A stretch of DNA of 64,000 bases from NCBI GenBank assembly GCA_963779485.1, contig CAVZYJ010000009.1:248001-312000 (forward strand), written 5' to 3'. A model generated the notes under the pieces. It was not told where the DNA came from and ran no database searches. It was given only the letters and a program-made list of their open reading frames with translations. The DNA comes from CAVVJA01 sp963779485 (GTDB lineage: Bacteria > Actinomycetota > Actinomycetes > Mycobacteriales > Jatrophihabitantaceae). How positions within the stretch are numbered: the stretch's first letter is position 1; every line of letters begins with the position of its first letter. A program made the translations under genes and the position numbers. Shown one piece after another: positions 9,448 through 17,137 of the stretch.

Positions 9448-9473
9448 CGGCCGACCGTGACACGCCCCTATGC

Positions 9474-9491
9474 CATCTTGGCCGAAAGATG
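9474..9491. promoter_or_regulatory. Short hairpin before the relaxase gene, oriT candidate
   Basis: CATCTT (9474-9479) and AAGATG (9486-9491) form a perfect 6-bp inverted repeat with a 6-bp loop, 26 bp from the relaxase start. A partial direct repeat follows (GGCCGAAAGATG, then GGCCCGAAATG). MobF oriT sites usually carry a hairpin beside nic close to the relaxase gene. Position is the main argument; no nic consensus could be checked. Confidence 0.3.
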
Positions 9492-9548
9492 ATCTTGCGA
9501 TGGCCCGAAATGCACCAGGTGTGTCGCCTCGTCTCGTCGAGGGTTCAG

Positions 9549-10303
9549 ATGGGTGACGTTGGGGCGGCGGCGCGGCAAACTAGCGAGGTGGGTGCGTCAA
9601 CGTCGCAGGAGGTGCGGCGGGTGCTGTCCGCTGGCGACGGGGCGGCCGCGTTGACTGTCGCACGATCGCTCGGCCTGAATGGTCCCCTGCAACATGTCGG
9701 CGACCTGGTGCTTCTCGCCCTCGACCACGACTCGCCCGACGCGGCCGAGTTCGCCGCGGAGTGCTCCGACGCGCTAAGGGTCCGAGGATGCGACGGCGAT
9801 CAGGAACTCGCGGACGCGATCGACGCGGCGGCCGGGCGTGTGCTGGAAGAGGTGAAACCGCTGACCGAGCTCACGTTGGACCTGGACCAGCTCGCGGACC
9901 TGCTCGACGGCGGCCCCGACAGCGCCGGCGGGCGCCTGGATCTGACAACCGGCGAGGTGTTGCCGGAGTTCGCGTTCGAGGACACCTTCGACGAGGAAGA
10001 TGTAGAGGACGACGCTCCGGACCGCTGGCTACACGTCTGGCCCACCGGATCGCGGCGCGCCTACAACGACATGGTCGACTTCATCGCCACGCGGACAGCC
10101 AGCAGCTGCGTGAACAACTGGATCTCGCGCTGGATGGTCGGGGTGCGTTCCGCCGGTTCAAGAACGTCCTGTTCGACTGGCCAGATGACCGTGAGGACTG
10201 GTTTGTGTTCTCAGACGACCGTCGCCGCGGACGGGCTCGCGAGTGGCTCGCCGAGATCGGCTATCGCCCCGCGCTTCGAAACGGCACCGAGCAACCCAGT
10301 TGA
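9549..10303 (+). pseudogene. UPF0158-family protein with one frameshift
   Basis: The first frame gives LTLDLDQLADLLDGG, a GRLDLTTGEVLPE segment, DRWLHVWPTGSRRAYNDM and FIAT. The frame then changes near 10090 and continues as LDLALDGRGAFRRFKNVL, FVFSDDRRRGRAREWLAEI and the C-terminus. Together these are the UPF0158 (PF03682) pattern, a small conserved protein of unknown function. A single indel separates the halves. ATG at 9549 is chosen; an ATG at 9511 is also in frame. Divergent from the relaxase gene. Sequencing error or recent loss cannot be told apart. Confidence 0.75.
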
Positions 10304-10396
10304 GCCCATCGCGGGATCAGACCGTTGGACTCGCGCTCTGACAGCGGCATGACCGGGCGTGCCATCGCTGGGGTCACACCTGACGGCAAGGTTCTT

Positions 10397-10924
10397 CTAG
10401 GCGCTGGTCGGCACCCAGTAGCGGAGCTTGCTGCCGACCTTGTCGATCAGTCGGCCGCCGTTCTTCTCGATGACTCGTTGTGAGACCGTGTTGGCCTCGT
10501 CGCAGGTCAGCAGGGCTTCCGTAATCCCGAGGGACGCGGCGACGGGAAGTGCGGCGGCGAGGATGGCTGTGGCATGCCCCTGGCGCCGCGCGCTGGGTCG
10601 CACGTCGTAGCCGATGTGCCCGCCGGCCATTTCCAGGGCCGGGGTGAGCCTGTGACGGATGCCCACTCGGCCCAGCATGAGCTCATGATCTGCCCACCAC
10701 AGCGTCGTCATGGGCACCCATCCGGGTACCCGTACCCCTGATTCGTCTCGCTCGCCCAGCACGCGGGCCACGTAGCGATCAAATGCTGCGGGATCGACCA
10801 GAGCTTCCGCATCGACGTCGGTCACGAACCACGGGACCGGGTAATCGAGGTCGCTGCGAAACTCCGACATCGCGGCAAGGAAGGACTTACGGAGCTGAAC
10901 GGTCGGGTCTACCAAGCGAGGCAC
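10397..10924 (-). CDS. GNAT-family N-acetyltransferase
   Basis: About 175 residues from GTG 10924 (PRLVDPTVQLRKSFLAAM), which is where the family usually begins; an in-frame ATG at 11083 would add an unrelated N-terminus. The acetyl-CoA motif A is VRPSARRQGHATAIL, followed by a LLTCDEANTVSQRVIEKNGG segment typical of predicted acetyltransferases of the COG3981 type. Substrate unknown. It is followed in the same direction, upstream on the minus strand, by a second GNAT gene. Confidence 0.85.
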   Translation of the reverse strand: MPRLVDPTVQLRKSFLAAMSEFRSDLDYPVPWFVTDVDAEALVDPAAFDRYVARVLGERDESGVRVPGWVPMTTLWWADHELMLGRVGIRHRLTPALEMAGGHIGYDVRPSARRQGHATAILAAALPVAASLGITEALLTCDEANTVSQRVIEKNGGRLIDKVGSKLRYWVPTSA

Positions 10925-11060
10925 GAGACGAGCATGCCCTTCGACCGCGGGAGATCCGCCATCCAGTACGCGGGGATACGCACTCAATTCGGCACGACCG
11001 CACAGGTCAGTGGCGTGACCGTGCGGATCCGGTGTCCCCCTTTCGGCGCGATAAAGGCCA

Positions 11061-11600
11061 CTACGGGTGATCGCGTAGGCCAACGCGGTCGAAGGTCCAG
11101 AAGGTGTCGTTGTAGACCACTGCGCCGACCATCCACGGCCGCCAGGACGGCAGGATGACTACCTGGAAGCCGGGATCGGGGATTCGCGTGGAGGGGGCGA
11201 TGAAACCGTGTGCGCTTGCGCGCTGCCAGCCAAGGCGCGCGTAGTAGCCGGGGTCGCCCTCGAGAAAGACGGCCGGGACCTCGAGGCTGCGTGCGTGTTC
11301 TAGCGCCGCGTTGCACAGCGCCCGGCCAATGCCGCGGCGTTGATGGGCTGGCTCCACGCCCAACGGGCTGAGGACGAGGACCTCGACGAGGCGTGGGTCA
11401 GCGTCGATCCAGCCGGCGGACAGCCGCACATGCCCCACGACCGTCCCCTCGGCTTCAGCGACTAGTGCGGCGCTTGGCCGGTCCACTCGTGTCGCGAGAG
11501 CCTCGGCAAGGTCGGCGACCTGCCCTGCATCGCCGAAAGCGCTGCTCAGCAACCGCCGCACAGCAGCCGCGTCCTGCGGAACTTGCTCTCGGATGACCAC
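11061..11600 (-). CDS. GNAT-family N-acetyltransferase
   Basis: 179 residues from GTG 11600 (VVIREQVPQDAAAVRRLLS). Acetyl-CoA binding motif A is seen as GVEPAHQRRGIGRALC, with the preceding strand VEVLVLSPL, and motif B as FLEGDPGYYARLGW. This arrangement matches YhbS/COG3153-like acetyltransferases of unknown substrate. A longer in-frame start at 11732 is unlikely because it overlaps the DinB-like gene and lacks homology. Same strand as the flanking GNAT and DinB-like genes; the spacing allows co-transcription. Confidence 0.85.
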   Translation of the reverse strand: MVIREQVPQDAAAVRRLLSSAFGDAGQVADLAEALATRVDRPSAALVAEAEGTVVGHVRLSAGWIDADPRLVEVLVLSPLGVEPAHQRRGIGRALCNAALEHARSLEVPAVFLEGDPGYYARLGWQRASAHGFIAPSTRIPDPGFQVVILPSWRPWMVGAVVYNDTFWTFDRVGLRDHP

Positions 11601-11706
11601 GAGTCGAGCGTATGAACCCGCATCCGGCCTGACGAGCGAGAATCGCCTGCAGACCCATGTCGGCGGCGAGATGGTGCGATCGGTTGGGCGCCGGCTTGTC
11701 GACGCG

Positions 11707-12231
11707 CTACCAGCCGACGAATCCGTCGACAAGTTCGCGGATGAGGTCGGCGTGTCCGTTGTGCCGCGCGTACTCCTCGATCATGTGAACGTAGATCCAG
11801 CGCAGCGAGCACGACTTGCCGCTCCGGGTGATACCGGTGTCGTCCAGGCCACACACGGCAGCCGCCTTCCGGCTCGTCGCGCACTCCGCCTGCCACGCTG
11901 CGAGGTCTTGTTTCCAATCTGCGTGATCGAGCGGGGCCAGGTCGCTGTCCTCGACGGCTGGGTCGTACCACAGGTAAGGGGCGTCCGGCTCGCGCTGCAG
12001 CACCCGCCGGAACCAGGAGCGCTCGACCTCGCCCATGTGGCGGATCAGAGCGTGCAGGGACAGCAGCGAGGTGGTCACCGGGCGAGCCTTGCGCCCTGCA
12101 TCGTCGACGCCTTCGACTTTGAGGAGCAGTGTCGTGCGGTGGAACTCCAGCCAGGCCTCAAGCATCTCGCGTTCGGCCAGGCCGTCCATTGGCGGTTCGT
12201 TCCGTCTGGCGTCCTGCATGTCTTGCACCAT
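11707..12231 (-). CDS. DinB-like protein (DUF664)
   Basis: 174-residue four-helix DinB/YfiT-fold protein. Conserved features are MLEAWLEFHRTTLLLKVEG, LLSLHALIRHMGEVERSWF and HMIEEYARHNGHADLIREL, which provide the histidines of the putative metal site (HALIRHM and HMIEEYARHNGH). DUF664 members are thought to be thiol- or metal-dependent enzymes of mostly unknown role. Length and frame are normal. It heads a minus-strand run of three small genes. Confidence 0.85.
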   Translation of the reverse strand: MVQDMQDARRNEPPMDGLAEREMLEAWLEFHRTTLLLKVEGVDDAGRKARPVTTSLLSLHALIRHMGEVERSWFRRVLQREPDAPYLWYDPAVEDSDLAPLDHADWKQDLAAWQAECATSRKAAAVCGLDDTGITRSGKSCSLRWIYVHMIEEYARHNGHADLIRELVDGFVGW

Positions 12232-12646
12232 GGCTGGAACCTACTGCCGCCTTTGCGCGATGCCGAAACGCATTTGCCCAGCAGGCCTGCGAGTTCGTCT
12301 CGCGACGGAGTTGCGTGGGTTTCGCAGGCTGACAGCCTGGCCAGCCCGCGCACTTCGCGGCAATTCCGGATGTTCACACTGAGGCGCCGCGTGAATAGTT
12401 ATGCGTTCCTATCGCGTCGCGGCGTGAGCCTGCGAACCGTGTTGTCGGCGCAAGACGCGCCCCTACCCGTCGATCTCGCGTACGGCGCCGGTGACGATGG
12501 CACGCTCAGATCGTTCTGTATGTGGCCGCTGCCAACGCGCGCGAATCTCACCGACGTATGGATGCCACGATCGACCGGCTACACACCATGAGCGACGCGC
12601 CGTCGCCTTTGTCGACCTCTGCGAGGATCGGGTGAGCCGCAGGTCC
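12232..12646. other. 415-bp gap, no gene recognised
   Basis: The region lies between the start of the DinB-like gene and the 3' end of the methyltransferase gene. Open frames across it lack family resemblance, and I see no strong hairpin or tRNA. It probably holds the DinB-like promoter. Confidence 0.5.
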
Positions 12647-13444
12647 TCAAGTGGTGGGCCGCATCGCGTGGATGACATGTGCCGACATCGCGACCTCGAC
12701 CGGTCCTTCGCCGAACCGCTCCGTCAGGGCAGCGGTGAGCGGTGCCACTACATCGGCGGGGTCACCCCGCTCCACGAGTTCGAAGTGCAGCGGCGTGCCC
12801 AGGCAGTACCCCTCGGCGAGCGCTGTTGCGGAGGCCGCGTGGCCAGTCAACTTGACCCGCTCCACCTCCACAACCTCGAGCCCGGCTGCCTCGACGTCGT
12901 TTCGGATCCCGTCCACGTCGGCATATCCATGCGGGACGCGGCGCAGGAAGTCCGGAGGGTCCTGCGGAAACAGGGTGACCATGGCGTCGATGACCGTTGC
13001 CTCGACGACATGTGTGTCCAACGTGTCCCACACATTGAAGAGGAACGAGCCGCCCGGCCGCAGCACCCGGAGTACTCCGCTGTAGGCGTCGACCCGATTG
13101 AACAGGAACATCACCCCGAACTGACACACGACTAGGTCGAACGAGGCCTCGGCGTACCGAAGATCCTGTGCGTCGGCAACCTCCCACCTCGGTCCCGGCA
13201 CCTTCGATGCGGCGTAGTCGACCATCGGCGGATTAAGGTCGGTCGCCACGATCTCAGCGGACGGCAGCGCCACGACCAAGCTCGTCGTGACGATGCCGGT
13301 GCCGGCCGCCAGCTCCAGTACCCGCCGCGGCGCCAGTGCGGCGGCGCGGCGGGCGAGGTCCGCACCATAGGGTGCGAACACGGCGGGTCCAAGGCGGAGG
13401 TCATAGATCTGGGGCATGGACGCACGCCAGCTTGAGTCGCTCAC
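12647..13444 (-). CDS. Class I SAM-dependent methyltransferase
   Basis: 265 residues with a Rossmann-type methyltransferase core: motif I VLELAAGTGIVT (about 42-53), acidic ribose-binding position in IVATDLNPPM, motif II region VADAQDLRYAEASFDLVVCQ, and GVLRVLRPGGSFLF (motif III). It belongs with ubiquinone/menaquinone-type and small-molecule methyltransferases (Methyltransf_11). The acceptor cannot be inferred. Intact, monocistronic on the minus strand. Confidence 0.88.
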   Translation of the reverse strand: MSDSSWRASMPQIYDLRLGPAVFAPYGADLARRAAALAPRRVLELAAGTGIVTTSLVVALPSAEIVATDLNPPMVDYAASKVPGPRWEVADAQDLRYAEASFDLVVCQFGVMFLFNRVDAYSGVLRVLRPGGSFLFNVWDTLDTHVVEATVIDAMVTLFPQDPPDFLRRVPHGYADVDGIRNDVEAAGLEVVEVERVKLTGHAASATALAEGYCLGTPLHFELVERGDPADVVAPLTAALTERFGEGPVEVAMSAHVIHAMRPTT

Positions 13445-13596
13445 CTCCCCACGGTACGAGACGACTAGGTGTCGCTGGCCTTATTGATCATCCCAACGAA
13501 CGGCCGGGCAGCTGACGCTGACAGGCCGCGTCAGACAGAACACACGCGGCCGTCCCTACGATCCGCACTCGAACCGTCGTTCTCGTGCGAGCAAGA

Positions 13597-14094
13597 TCAT
13601 CGGTGTCGACGCGACCCGGCCGACCGAGGCGGTGCGGCGCGCATGTGGTCGCGAACGGGTATCAGCAGGTCGGCGAGCGTTTTCACGTCCTTGCGCGACA
13701 GCGGCTGGAACAGCTGCTGGCTGATGGCTTCGGTGTGGCCGGGCAGCACCTTGGCGAGCAGAGCTCGTCCGGGCGCGGTGATCGTCACCGTGACACTGCG
13801 TTCGTCCTGCTCGGACGGTCTGCGGATGATCAGGCGTCGGTTCTCGAGCAGGCCGGCCTGATAGGTCAATGCGCTGCGGCTGTAGACGACGCCGTCAGCG
13901 AGGTCGGTCATCCGCTCGCTACCTGTCGGCGAGTCGAGTCCGAGTCGCGCGAGCAGCTGGAATTGCACGTAGCTGAGGTCGCCAGCCTCACGCAGCTGTT
14001 GCTCGACCGCGTGGCGAAGTAACCCGGCCACGTCCATCAGCGCGAAGTAGGCACCCAGCTGGACCGGATCCAGCGACGGCGGGGTGTGAGCCAT
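13597..14094 (-). CDS. MarR-family transcriptional regulator
   Basis: 165-residue MarR protein: N-terminal dimerisation helix, winged HTH with LTYQAGLLENRRLIIRRPSE containing the recognition helix and start of the wing, and the wing DERSVTVTITAPGRALL. It is divergent from the oxidoreductase at 14214. Three near-identical palindromes lie in the 119-bp gap, so it most likely represses itself and the oxidoreductase, with release by an electrophile or phenolic ligand as is usual for MarR/QOR pairs. The ligand is not known. Confidence 0.9.
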   Translation of the reverse strand: MAHTPPSLDPVQLGAYFALMDVAGLLRHAVEQQLREAGDLSYVQFQLLARLGLDSPTGSERMTDLADGVVYSRSALTYQAGLLENRRLIIRRPSEQDERSVTVTITAPGRALLAKVLPGHTEAISQQLFQPLSRKDVKTLADLLIPVRDHMRAAPPRSAGSRRHR

Positions 14095-14113
14095 GGCACA
14101 AGACTATCGCTTA

Positions 14114-14183
14114 CTTCAACTTCAAAGCACTTGCTTCGACTTTGAGGCACTGCTACGGTCGGCACAGTGCTTCGAATTTGAAG
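14114..14183. promoter_or_regulatory. Three MarR-type palindromic operator boxes
   Basis: Boxes CTTCAACTTCAAAG (14114-14127), CTTCGACTTTGAGG (14134-14147) and CTTCGAATTTGAAG (14170-14183) share the consensus CTTCRAMTTYRAAG; the third is a perfect palindrome. They are spaced 20 and 36 bp apart, about two and just under three and a half helical turns, and fill the gap between the marR-like gene and the oxidoreductase. This is the expected layout of MarR dimer sites controlling both divergent promoters. Confidence 0.75.
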
Positions 14184-14213
14184 TACATACGACTCCGGAA
14201 GCGAGGCACCGAC

Positions 14214-15158
14214 ATGAAGGCAGTGCGATTCCACGAGTACGGCGAGCCGGACGTCCTGCGCTACGACGACGTCGACAACCCCACCCCGGGCGCCGGCCAA
14301 GTGCGTGTTCGGGTCGCTGCGACGACGTTCAACGGCGTCGACGCGAACATCCGGGCCGGGTTCATGCAGGAGCCGATGCCGCTCACGCTGCCGCACATCC
14401 CCGGCCTCGACGTCGCGGGAACGGTCGACGCGCTCGGCGACGGTGTGCGCGACCTCGAAGTCGGCGACCGAGTCGTCGGCTTCCTGCCGTTCGTCGTGGA
14501 CGGAGCGTCGGCCGAGTACGTCCTCACGCCGGCAGAGAGCTTGGCGCCCGCTCCGACCAGCATCCCGCTGGCCGATGCGGCGGCGCTGCCGCTGGTCGGT
14601 CTCACCGCGTACCAGGCGCTCTTCGAGCATGCTGGCCTGACAGCGGGGCAGCGGATCCTGATCAGCGGGGCCGGCGGTGCGGTGGGTGGCTACGCCGTCC
14701 AGCTGGCCAAAGCCGCGGGCGCGTACGTGATCGCCACCGGCAGCCCTCGCAGCCGCGAGCGCCTTACTGCCCGGGGAGCCGACGAGGTCATCGACCACAC
14801 CACGGTCGACGTGGCCGCCTCAGTGAGGCAGCCGGTCGACGTGCTACTCAACCTCGCGCCGATCAGCCCGGAGGACTACACCGCGCTGGCCGGTCTGGTC
14901 CGCGACGGCGGCGTCGTGGTCGGAACGACCGTGTGGATGCCCGCCCCGGGCGACGAGGCGCGAGGCGTGCGCGGCATCGACCTCTACGTCCGCAGCGACG
15001 CCGCGCAGCTGGCCGAACTGGCCGCGCGAGTGGACCACGGCGAGCTAACCGTCGATGTCGCCGAGCGTGTCGCGCTGCCGGACCTGCCGACGGTCCACGC
15101 CCGGGCAGCGGCAGGAACGCTCGCGGGCAAGGTCATCGTCCGACCCACCCACGACTGA
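14214..15158 (+). CDS. NADPH:quinone oxidoreductase-like (zinc-independent MDR)
   Basis: 314-residue medium-chain dehydrogenase/reductase of the quinone oxidoreductase type. N-terminal GroES-like domain begins MKAVRFHEYGEPDVLRYDD; the nucleotide-binding motif is ISGAGGAVGGYAVQLA (about 150-165). The structural-zinc cysteines of alcohol dehydrogenases are absent, as in QOR enzymes. Expected to reduce quinones or enals with NADPH. Start at ATG 14214, next to the third MarR box; an upstream in-frame codon would run through the operators. The downstream 175 bp overlaps an antisense open frame of the GlsB-like gene. Confidence 0.9.
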   Translation: MKAVRFHEYGEPDVLRYDDVDNPTPGAGQVRVRVAATTFNGVDANIRAGFMQEPMPLTLPHIPGLDVAGTVDALGDGVRDLEVGDRVVGFLPFVVDGASAEYVLTPAESLAPAPTSIPLADAAALPLVGLTAYQALFEHAGLTAGQRILISGAGGAVGGYAVQLAKAAGAYVIATGSPRSRERLTARGADEVIDHTTVDVAASVRQPVDVLLNLAPISPEDYTALAGLVRDGGVVVGTTVWMPAPGDEARGVRGIDLYVRSDAAQLAELAARVDHGELTVDVAERVALPDLPTVHARAAAGTLAGKVIVRPTHD

Positions 15159-15511
15159 CGCACGCCGGCCCGGCCGCACCCGAAACCTCCAACCACGGCC
15201 CAGACATCCCGACCACTCGCGTGCGCCCTAGCCGTCGATCGCGAGCAGGTTGTTGGCGGTAGCCGTTTGCGCAGATCGGACAGTATGCGCTCCCTGAAGT
15301 GCAGGGTCCGCATCGTCGAATAAAACGGCGCCCTGCTAGGCTGCGTGCCGGTCGTGACCAGTAGAACGATGACTGCTCCGATCATCGAGCCGATGATGCC
15401 GAGCACGATTGTCATGATGATGCCGATGTCTTGCCGGTCCGGGATGAGCAGACGGGCCACCGCGCCGGCGATGAGTCCGATGACGATGAGCCCGATGATG
15501 GGTCCGACCAT
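14984..15511 (-). CDS. GlsB/YeaQ/YmgE-type small membrane protein, abnormal C-terminus
   Basis: From ATG 15511 the first 55 residues are the transglycosylase-associated GlsB/YeaQ/YmgE family: MVGPIIGLIVIGLIAGAV, ARLLIPDRQDIGIIMTIV and a second membrane helix LGIIGSMIGAVIVLLV. The usual protein is 80-100 residues and stops soon after; here the frame runs on as unrelated basic sequence into the antisense of the oxidoreductase gene, so the C-terminus was probably replaced or frameshifted near 15330. Family proteins are general stress membrane proteins of unknown activity. Confidence 0.6.
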   Translation of the reverse strand: MVGPIIGLIVIGLIAGAVARLLIPDRQDIGIIMTIVLGIIGSMIGAVIVLLVTTGTQPSRAPFYSTMRTLHFRERILSDLRKRLPPTTCSRSTARAHASGRDVWAVVGGFGCGRAGVRQSWVGRTMTLPASVPAAARAWTVGRSGSATRSATSTVSSPWSTRAASSASCAASLRT

Positions 15512-15612
15512 GGTGAGACCCTTTCGTTGGTGCGCGTCACTGACGTTCGATGTCGGCCGCACCCGCCGGTCGGCGGAATGGTCTGTGGCGTCTTTCGCCC
15601 CGTTTATCTCGC

Positions 15613-15750
15613 TTAGCCGCGGCCGACGGCACGCTCAAGTTCGGCCTTGGTCATCGTCGAGCGGCCGTGGATGTTCTCGCGCTTGGCCTCCTGGTACAGC
15701 TGCTCCTTGGTCCGGCCGCCGGAGCCCGAATGTGACCGCAGACCGCCTTC
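15613..15750 (-). pseudogene. C-terminal fragment of a Rho_N-type 'plasmid stabilisation' protein
   Basis: The last 40-45 residues of a short protein are readable: SHSGSGG, then TKEQLYQEAKRENIHGRS and TMTKAELERAVGRG. This is the Rho N-terminal-like helical motif that ends small actinobacterial proteins often labelled plasmid stabilisation protein. The N-terminal part is missing, and the sequence abuts a plus-strand redoxin fragment beginning at about 15755. The join marks a deletion or recombination point. Confidence 0.6.
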
Positions 15751-15754
15751 GGGT

Positions 15755-16228
15755 CCGCGGGCGGTACTCGAAGATCTGAACGCTAGACGGAGCAAGCTCG
15801 GTGACGCCTACACACGAATGGTCCTCATCTCCACCGACAATCAGCTGAACATCAACGAGTTCCGGGATGCGTTGGGCGCCACGTGGCCGTTTCTGTCGGA
15901 CCCCGATCGCGTGATCCAGAAGGACCTGGACATCAAGGAGTTCACTGATGAGCCGCATGACCCGATGATTCCGCACACGTTCGTCCTCGAACCCGGACTC
16001 AAGATCTTCAAGGTCTACAACGGGTACTGGTATTGGGGCCGTCCGACCATGGCAGAGCTGCACGTGGACCTGCGGGCACTCTTTCAGAAGATTCGGCCGG
16101 ACTTCGACCTGGCGTCGCCGGGATTGAAGGAGGCGTGGGAACGAGGAGATCGCGATCGGTTTCTCGTCGACACGCTCGAGGAGCCGATTCGCTACACCGA
16201 AGGAAAGAGCATCGGCATCAAACGCTGA
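15755..16228 (+). pseudogene. Redoxin (peroxiredoxin-like) lacking its N-terminus
   Basis: The frame aligns without gaps to residues about 55-190 of the intact redoxin at 26338-26937: shared landmarks are WPFLSDPDRVIQKDLDI against WTFLSDPGRTVQRDLDI, HDPMIPHTFVL, KVYNGYWYWGRP and the DLASPGLKEAW end. The first 50-60 residues with the presumed active-site cysteine (GNYCPKEH in the paralogue) are gone, replaced by the sequence of the neighbouring fragment. It cannot be a working peroxidase unless a fused start compensates. Confidence 0.8.
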
Positions 16229-16455
16229 CTACTGCAAGGGGGTGGGTGCCTTCTGCCGTTCGGGTCTTTGACGTCGTGGAGTCCCTCGTCGTTGGCGGAC
16301 CGAACGGGGAAAGGTCCGACCGTGGGCCCGTGAACTGCTCTTGGAAGGCTCGCGGGCTGGGGTCACGTCGAACGCCGAGAGCTGGGGACATTCCCAGGTG
16401 CAAGGACCCCGATCTGGCGCGACAATGCAGCAAGAGCCGACCAGAGGAGACCGGA

Positions 16456-17137
16456 ATGAGCACCGTCGACGGACAGGATGGCGAAACCGGCGGGACGGCT
16501 AGCAGTGGCGCTGGCGATCTGAAGCTCGAGGTGGTCGTCATCCCCGTGGCTGACGCCGACCGCTCCAAGGCGTTCTACGGCGGCCTCGGATGGAGGCTCG
16601 ACGCCGACTTCTCCTTCGACAACGGCTTCCGGGTCGTGCAGTTCACGCCACCTGGATCGGCTTGCTCCGTGCAGTTCGGCACCAAGATCACAGGTGCCCC
16701 ACCCGGATCTGCCCATGGCCTGTACTTGATCGTGTCCGACATCGACGCCGGGCGTCGACGAACTCGTGAGTCGGGGCGCCACGGTCAGCGAGGTGTTCCA
16801 TTCCGGAGCGCCGGGCGCGCAACTCGATCCTGAAGGGGCGAGCGGTCGGCTCAGCGGGCCGGATCCGGATCACAACAGCTACAGCTCCTTTGCGACGTTC
16901 GAAGACCCGGACGGCAACAGCTGGCTGCTCCAAGAGGTGACCGACCGCCTTCCGGGCCGGCTCGATCCGAACATCACCTCGTTCAACTCTGCCGGTGACC
17001 TGGCCGGGGCTTTGCGACGTGCCGCGTCGGCCCACGGCGAGCACGAGAAGCGGATCGGCAAGGCTGACCCGGATTGGCCCGACTGGTACGCCGAGTACAT
17101 GGTGCGCGAGCAGAGCGGTCAGGAGCTTCCGGCGTGA
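16456..17137 (+). pseudogene. VOC/glyoxalase-fold protein with a frameshift
   Basis: Starts MSTVDGQDGETGG and continues LKLEVVVIPVADADRSKAFY, GLGWRLDADF and LYLIVSDIDAG. It then loses frame near 16755 by one extra base and resumes as VDELVSRGATVSEVFH, FATFEDPDGNSWLLQEVT and a C-terminal tail WPDWYAEYMVREQSG. This is the vicinal oxygen chelate family with a long tail seen in actinobacterial homologues. The downstream flavoprotein GTG overlaps its TGA, showing they were one operon. One repair would restore a normal about 227-residue protein. Confidence 0.8.

Noticed and set aside
10397..11083. Full 228-residue version of the first GNAT protein
   Set aside because: The first 53 residues have no family likeness and overlap the next gene; GTG 10924 is the better start.
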